A DNA stretch of 64,000 bases from Pseudoselenomonas ruminantium. GTDB lineage: Bacteria > Bacillota > Negativicutes > Selenomonadales > Selenomonadaceae. The DNA lies in the NCBI GenBank assembly GCA_015058625.1, contig SVCA01000003.1:186001-250000 (forward strand). Direction: 5' to 3'. Positions 60,642-64,000 of the stretch are shown in pieces (position 1 is the stretch's first letter; every line of letters begins with the position of its first letter). The translations under genes and the position numbers were made by a program. The notes beneath the pieces were generated by a model, which did not search any database, had not been told where the DNA came from, and worked only from the letters and a program-made list of their open reading frames with translations.

Positions 60642-62261
60642 TTACTTGAAGAACACGGACTTGCCAATAAATTCCCGCAGCAAAGAGTTATTGGGCACAT
60701 CATCTTCGGCGGTGATGGCATCAAAATACTGCAAAATATCCAACAGGCGTTTTGCTTCCGCCCGCTCAGGGATATCGCGGGGTACCATCTGCAGCAGCGG
60801 TTCGGCATAACGCTTCAAAATGCCCAGCTCATAGATAAGCGCGGAGTTGAACATCACATCTGCCTCTTCCTGATAGGGGAAGATATTGATTTCCTCCCCT
60901 TCCCGCACCATTGGCCATTGCTTGAGTGTCTTTAAGGCCCCGGAGCCGCGGAACTGATAATCACGCACCAAGCGGCGCATCAGGCGTGCATCTGTCGTGG
61001 AAATGCGGTTATGGGCATCGATATTGAGCTGGGTCAGCGCGCTGATGTATATTTTGTACTTGCGGCTATGCGGCACATATTCACTGAGTTTTTCATTAAG
61101 CCCGTGAATGCCCTCGACAATGATGGGCTGTTCCCTTGTCACCGCCAGCCGCTTGCTCTCGTCCCACTCCCGGTTCCCCGTCAGAAAGTTATAAGTCGGC
61201 AGAACGATTTCCTCTCCTGCCAGCAAAGCCAGCATATGTTCATTAAAGAGCTCTACATCCAGCGCCTCAATGCACTCATAATCGTAATCTCCATTGGGCT
61301 TGCGCGGTGTATCTTCCCGATTGACAAAATAGTCGTCCAACGAAATGGACACCGGCAGAAGCTGGGCCGCCCGCAGCTGTACCCGCAGGCGCTGGGCAAA
61401 GGAAGTCTTCCCCGATGAGGAAGGTCCGGCAATCAGAATCAGGCGCAGTTTGCCCTTTTGCGTGGCGATATGGTCGGCAATCTGTGCTATGCGCTTTTCC
61501 TGCAGGGCCTCCGATACCCGGATAAGCTCACCGATTTCGCCATGGCGATTGATGCGGTTGAGGTCTGGTACAAAATTGCACTGCAGGGCCTGCGCCCACT
61601 GCCGGGATTCAGCGAGAATCTGGCTGAGTTTGGGCTGAGGAATGCGTTCCCGCACCGCTCCGCCAGTATCCATATCAGGAATGCGCAGCAAAATGCCCCC
61701 CGCTTCCACATCCAAGGCAAATTTTCCCAGACTTCCCGTATGGCCCAGCATAACCCCGTAAAGATAATCGTAAAACTCACCGCACTGATAGAGGCTCACC
61801 TTATCCATCTTTAACGAGGAAATCAGATTGGCCTTTTCAATCTGGCGATTGTTCTTAAAAATTTTTATAGCCTGCTCCTTGTCCATCTTCATCTTGATGA
61901 TGGGCAAATCATCCGCGATAATCTCCCGCATGTGGCTTTCGATATTGCGCACGATATCTTCATTTACCCCGCCGCCAAAATGACGAATCTCACAAAAAAT
62001 CCCCTTATTGGCACTGAACTGTGCCACAACCTCTGCCGACGGATACATCTCGTGCACGACGGTAAAGAGCACAAACATCACCGTGCGCCGGTAAATCCGC
62101 CATCCCCGGCTGCTGTTGAGTTCAATAAAGGAAATCTCACTTGACTCGTCAATTTCGCTTTGCAAATCCCGGATTTCGTTATTGACGAGGCCTGCCACAA
62201 TTTCGCTGGCGTAATCCTTTTGCGCCGCTTCGGCCAGTTCCCTTAGTTCGATTGTTGCCAT
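60642..62261 (-). CDS. Two-domain uridine-kinase-like nucleoside kinase
   Basis: The 539-residue protein has an N-terminal part resembling the editing (SAD) region of threonyl-tRNA synthetase (about 1-270; FCEIRHFGGGVNEDIVRNIE, YQCGEFYDYLYGVMLGHTG). The C-terminal phosphoribulokinase/uridine kinase domain has Walker A LILIAGPSSSGKTSFAQRLR, then SISLDDYFVNREDTPRK and PIIVEGIHGLNE. This architecture is common in Firmicutes and Negativicutes and its substrate is not established. It is monocistronic. Confidence 0.85.
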   Translation of the reverse strand: MATIELRELAEAAQKDYASEIVAGLVNNEIRDLQSEIDESSEISFIELNSSRGWRIYRRTVMFVLFTVVHEMYPSAEVVAQFSANKGIFCEIRHFGGGVNEDIVRNIESHMREIIADDLPIIKMKMDKEQAIKIFKNNRQIEKANLISSLKMDKVSLYQCGEFYDYLYGVMLGHTGSLGKFALDVEAGGILLRIPDMDTGGAVRERIPQPKLSQILAESRQWAQALQCNFVPDLNRINRHGEIGELIRVSEALQEKRIAQIADHIATQKGKLRLILIAGPSSSGKTSFAQRLRVQLRAAQLLPVSISLDDYFVNREDTPRKPNGDYDYECIEALDVELFNEHMLALLAGEEIVLPTYNFLTGNREWDESKRLAVTREQPIIVEGIHGLNEKLSEYVPHSRKYKIYISALTQLNIDAHNRISTTDARLMRRLVRDYQFRGSGALKTLKQWPMVREGEEINIFPYQEEADVMFNSALIYELGILKRYAEPLLQMVPRDIPERAEAKRLLDILQYFDAITAEDDVPNNSLLREFIGKSVFFK

Positions 62262-62290
62262 GTTAATCCCCCCATCCCTGTATGCAAAAA

Positions 62291-62325
62291 GACTTAGATA
62301 TTACTACTATTGTAACACCTAAGTC
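62291..62325 (-). terminator. Terminator of the pit operon
   Basis: GACTTAG and CTAAGTC form a 7-bp stem. In the minus direction TTTTTG follows. Confidence 0.7.
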
Positions 62326-62353
62326 CTAATTTGGCTATATAATTGTGTGAAAA

Positions 62354-63349
62354 TTACATAAACATGCAAACAATCTTGTAGAAGAGTGCGCCCATGAGTG
62401 CCGTACACGGAATGGTCAGCACCCAGGCCATAACCATCTGCTGGGCTACACCCCAACGTACCGCATTGACACGCTTAGCCGTGCCCACACCCATAATGGA
62501 GCCGGACACGACATGGGTGGTGCTGACCGGCAGATGCAAAAGCGTTGCCCCGAAGATAACCGTAGAGGAATTCAAATCCGCCGCAAAGCCGGAAATGGGC
62601 TCCAATTTGAAAATCTTGCCGCCAATGGTGCGGATAATCCGCCGCCCGCCCATAGCCGTACCCATGGCCATAGCCGTAGCGCAGAGCACCTTGACATATG
62701 TGGGAACCTCAAACTCGCCGATATAGCCGCCAGCCAGCAAAGCCAGCGTAATGATACCCATGGATTTCTGCGCATCGTTGGAACCATGGGAGAAGGCCAT
62801 CATGGCTGCCGAGAGAATCTGCATCTTCTTGAACTTGTGGTTGACTGCCGAAGGGCTGAAGCCGCCGAATATCCGGAACAGTACGAGCATCACAATGCAG
62901 CCGGTGCAGATGGCAATGATTGGAGAACCAATCAGGGACAGAACAATCTTGCCAATCCCCCAGAAGTTCAAGCCCTGTTCCCCAACCGACACCAGTACGG
63001 CACCGATAATGCCGCCTACCAGAGCATGGGAGGAACTAGAGGGCACGGCAAACCACCAGGTCAGGATGTTCCAGATAATGGACCCGGCCAGGGCCGCAAT
63101 CAGCACATGCTCATCCACCATCTGCGCGGAACTTACGATATCCGCACCAATGGTCTTGGCTACGCCGGTACTGTACATGGCCCCGATAAAGTTCAGCCCC
63201 GCCGCCATCATAATGGCGTAACTGGGATGAATGGCTCTGGTGGATACCGCCGTGGCGATGGCATTGGCCGTATCGTGGAAGCCGTTAATGAAGTCAAAGA
63301 GCAGTGCCAGCACAATGACCGTAAAGATTAATAGCTGTAACTCATGCAT
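62354..63349 (-). CDS. pit: Pit-type inorganic phosphate transporter
   Basis: The 331-residue PiT-family permease has two signature repeats: DFINGFHDTANAIATAVSTR at the start and FSHGSNDAQKSMGIITLALL in the middle, each with the GxxDxxNA-type motif. About nine helices. It imports metal-phosphate driven by protons. It overlaps the DUF47 gene start region by eight bases and is therefore one operon with it. Confidence 0.94.
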   Translation of the reverse strand: MHELQLLIFTVIVLALLFDFINGFHDTANAIATAVSTRAIHPSYAIMMAAGLNFIGAMYSTGVAKTIGADIVSSAQMVDEHVLIAALAGSIIWNILTWWFAVPSSSSHALVGGIIGAVLVSVGEQGLNFWGIGKIVLSLIGSPIIAICTGCIVMLVLFRIFGGFSPSAVNHKFKKMQILSAAMMAFSHGSNDAQKSMGIITLALLAGGYIGEFEVPTYVKVLCATAMAMGTAMGGRRIIRTIGGKIFKLEPISGFAADLNSSTVIFGATLLHLPVSTTHVVSGSIMGVGTAKRVNAVRWGVAQQMVMAWVLTIPCTALMGALFYKIVCMFM

Positions 63350-63968
63350 ACTTCATTACCACTCCCCGAATCATATCCGACAGTTTTTCGCAATGATCCA
63401 GTGTGTCTTCCAGCTTTTCGAGTATATCTTTCCATTTGATAAGCTCAATGGGGTCTTTTTCCTTGTCAAAAAGATAGGCTACTTCATGACGGTACACCCG
63501 GTCGCCTTCACTTTCCAGCTGGGCGATTTTATGGGTGGCCTCCAAAATCTGCGCCTGATTTTTCCGAATATCCTTCAGTAAGGAGAACGCACGGATAATC
63601 TCTTCCGTAGCTTCAATCAAGAGTTTCGTCAGCGTAACCGCACCGCTCATGGCCTTGCCCGTGCGGTACATCACAATGCGCTGGAGAGTGCCCTGCAGGT
63701 AATCCACGCCATCATCAAGGCCGTTGGCCAGTGCATAAATGTCTTCGCGGTCAATGGGGGTGATAAAGGTCAGGTTAAGCTTGTCAATAATCGCATCGTT
63801 AATTCGATCCGCTTCATGCTCTAAATCCGTGATTTCCTTGACCATGTCCGTAGCTTTGCTATAATCGAGCATAACTTCATCCATCATCAGCGCACCCTTA
63901 TAGAAATAATTGGCGCTGTCCACGAACAAATCAAAGAACTCGCTGTCCTTCTTTTTGAATTTAAACAT
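63342..63968 (-). CDS. DUF47/PhoU-like Pit accessory protein
   Basis: The 208-residue all-helical protein has DLEHEADRINDAIIDKLNLT and FITPIDREDIYALANGLDDG (the E/DxxxD metal repeats of PhoU-like proteins) and ESEGDRVYRHEVAYLF. It is thought to control Pit activity at the membrane. GGGAGGA stands 11 bases before the ATG. The promoter is probably beyond the window edge. Confidence 0.92.
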   Translation of the reverse strand: MFKFKKKDSEFFDLFVDSANYFYKGALMMDEVMLDYSKATDMVKEITDLEHEADRINDAIIDKLNLTFITPIDREDIYALANGLDDGVDYLQGTLQRIVMYRTGKAMSGAVTLTKLLIEATEEIIRAFSLLKDIRKNQAQILEATHKIAQLESEGDRVYRHEVAYLFDKEKDPIELIKWKDILEKLEDTLDHCEKLSDMIRGVVMKYA

Positions 63969-64000
63969 ATTGTTCTGCGTCCTCCCGAAAGAAATATCAC

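Noticed and set aside
62513..63331. Antisense frame opposite pit
   Set aside because: A shadow frame with biased composition and no start signals.

Overview
The window reads as chromosome of an anaerobic diderm Firmicute of the class Negativicutes, most likely Selenomonas or a close relative (inference). The support is a relic of the cysteine phytase family best known from Selenomonas ruminantium, a Dcu-type C4-dicarboxylate carrier, a MotAB stator pair, a Wzx/Wzy/Wzz surface-polysaccharide locus and codon use of moderate GC. No rRNA, tRNA or CRISPR array was recognised.

Layout. 1-16.5 kb is conserved housekeeping, nearly all on the minus strand: a YerC/TrpR-like regulator cut by the window edge, a dead phytase fragment, an HlyD-type protein, two long palindromic repeats, alaS, a PAS-GGDEF protein, and a run surE-ahcY-mtaD-ftsK-trmL-murB-beta-CASP nuclease. 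16.6-26.4 kb is an accessory graveyard. It holds a small unknown gene with a strong promoter, a two-gene locus carrying a nonsense codon and a frameshift at a classical slippery heptamer, remnants of at least four insertion sequences (two IS66-type elements, an IS110 and an older IS66 relic), an Rpn-like nuclease gene and a broken ParA/ParB partition module typical of plasmids or integrative elements.

26.4-47.5 kb is one minus-strand surface-polysaccharide operon of about 21 kb, read from a ribbon-helix-helix regulator at 47.45 kb. In order of transcription it encodes the regulator, Wzz, a PglF/CapD-like dehydratase, a DegT aminotransferase, an initiating sugar-phosphate transferase, a GT2 glycosyltransferase, Ugd, a Wzy-like polymerase, a second transferase, Wzx, a fused CMP-nonulosonate synthetase/PseG-like hydrolase, a NeuB-like synthase, a pyruvyl transferase, a DUF4910 protein, an AAC(3)-like acetyltransferase, a DltA-like adenylation enzyme, an acyl carrier protein, an MBOAT acyltransferase and its SGNH partner. 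The stretch from the synthase to the SGNH protein looks like a sialic-acid-like sugar pathway coupled to carrier-protein-dependent acyl or aminoacyl decoration. It is the best candidate here for an undescribed system. The centre of the locus (about 36.7-42.5 kb) is markedly AT-rich, as expected of exchanged serotype genes.

47.7-64 kb returns to housekeeping: an FAD oxidoreductase, cdaR-cdaA (c-di-AMP synthesis), ilvE, nnrDE, acpS, motB-motA, a LysR regulator convergent with a Dcu carrier, an alanine/glycine:cation symporter behind a structured leader, a two-domain uridine-kinase-like enzyme, and pit with its DUF47 partner.

Two sequence-level patterns cross gene boundaries. A 15-bp tandem unit built on the palindrome TGACNNGTCA occurs in both hlyD and ftsK, and a near-identical 25-bp sequence flanks the promoter of the polysaccharide operon twice.
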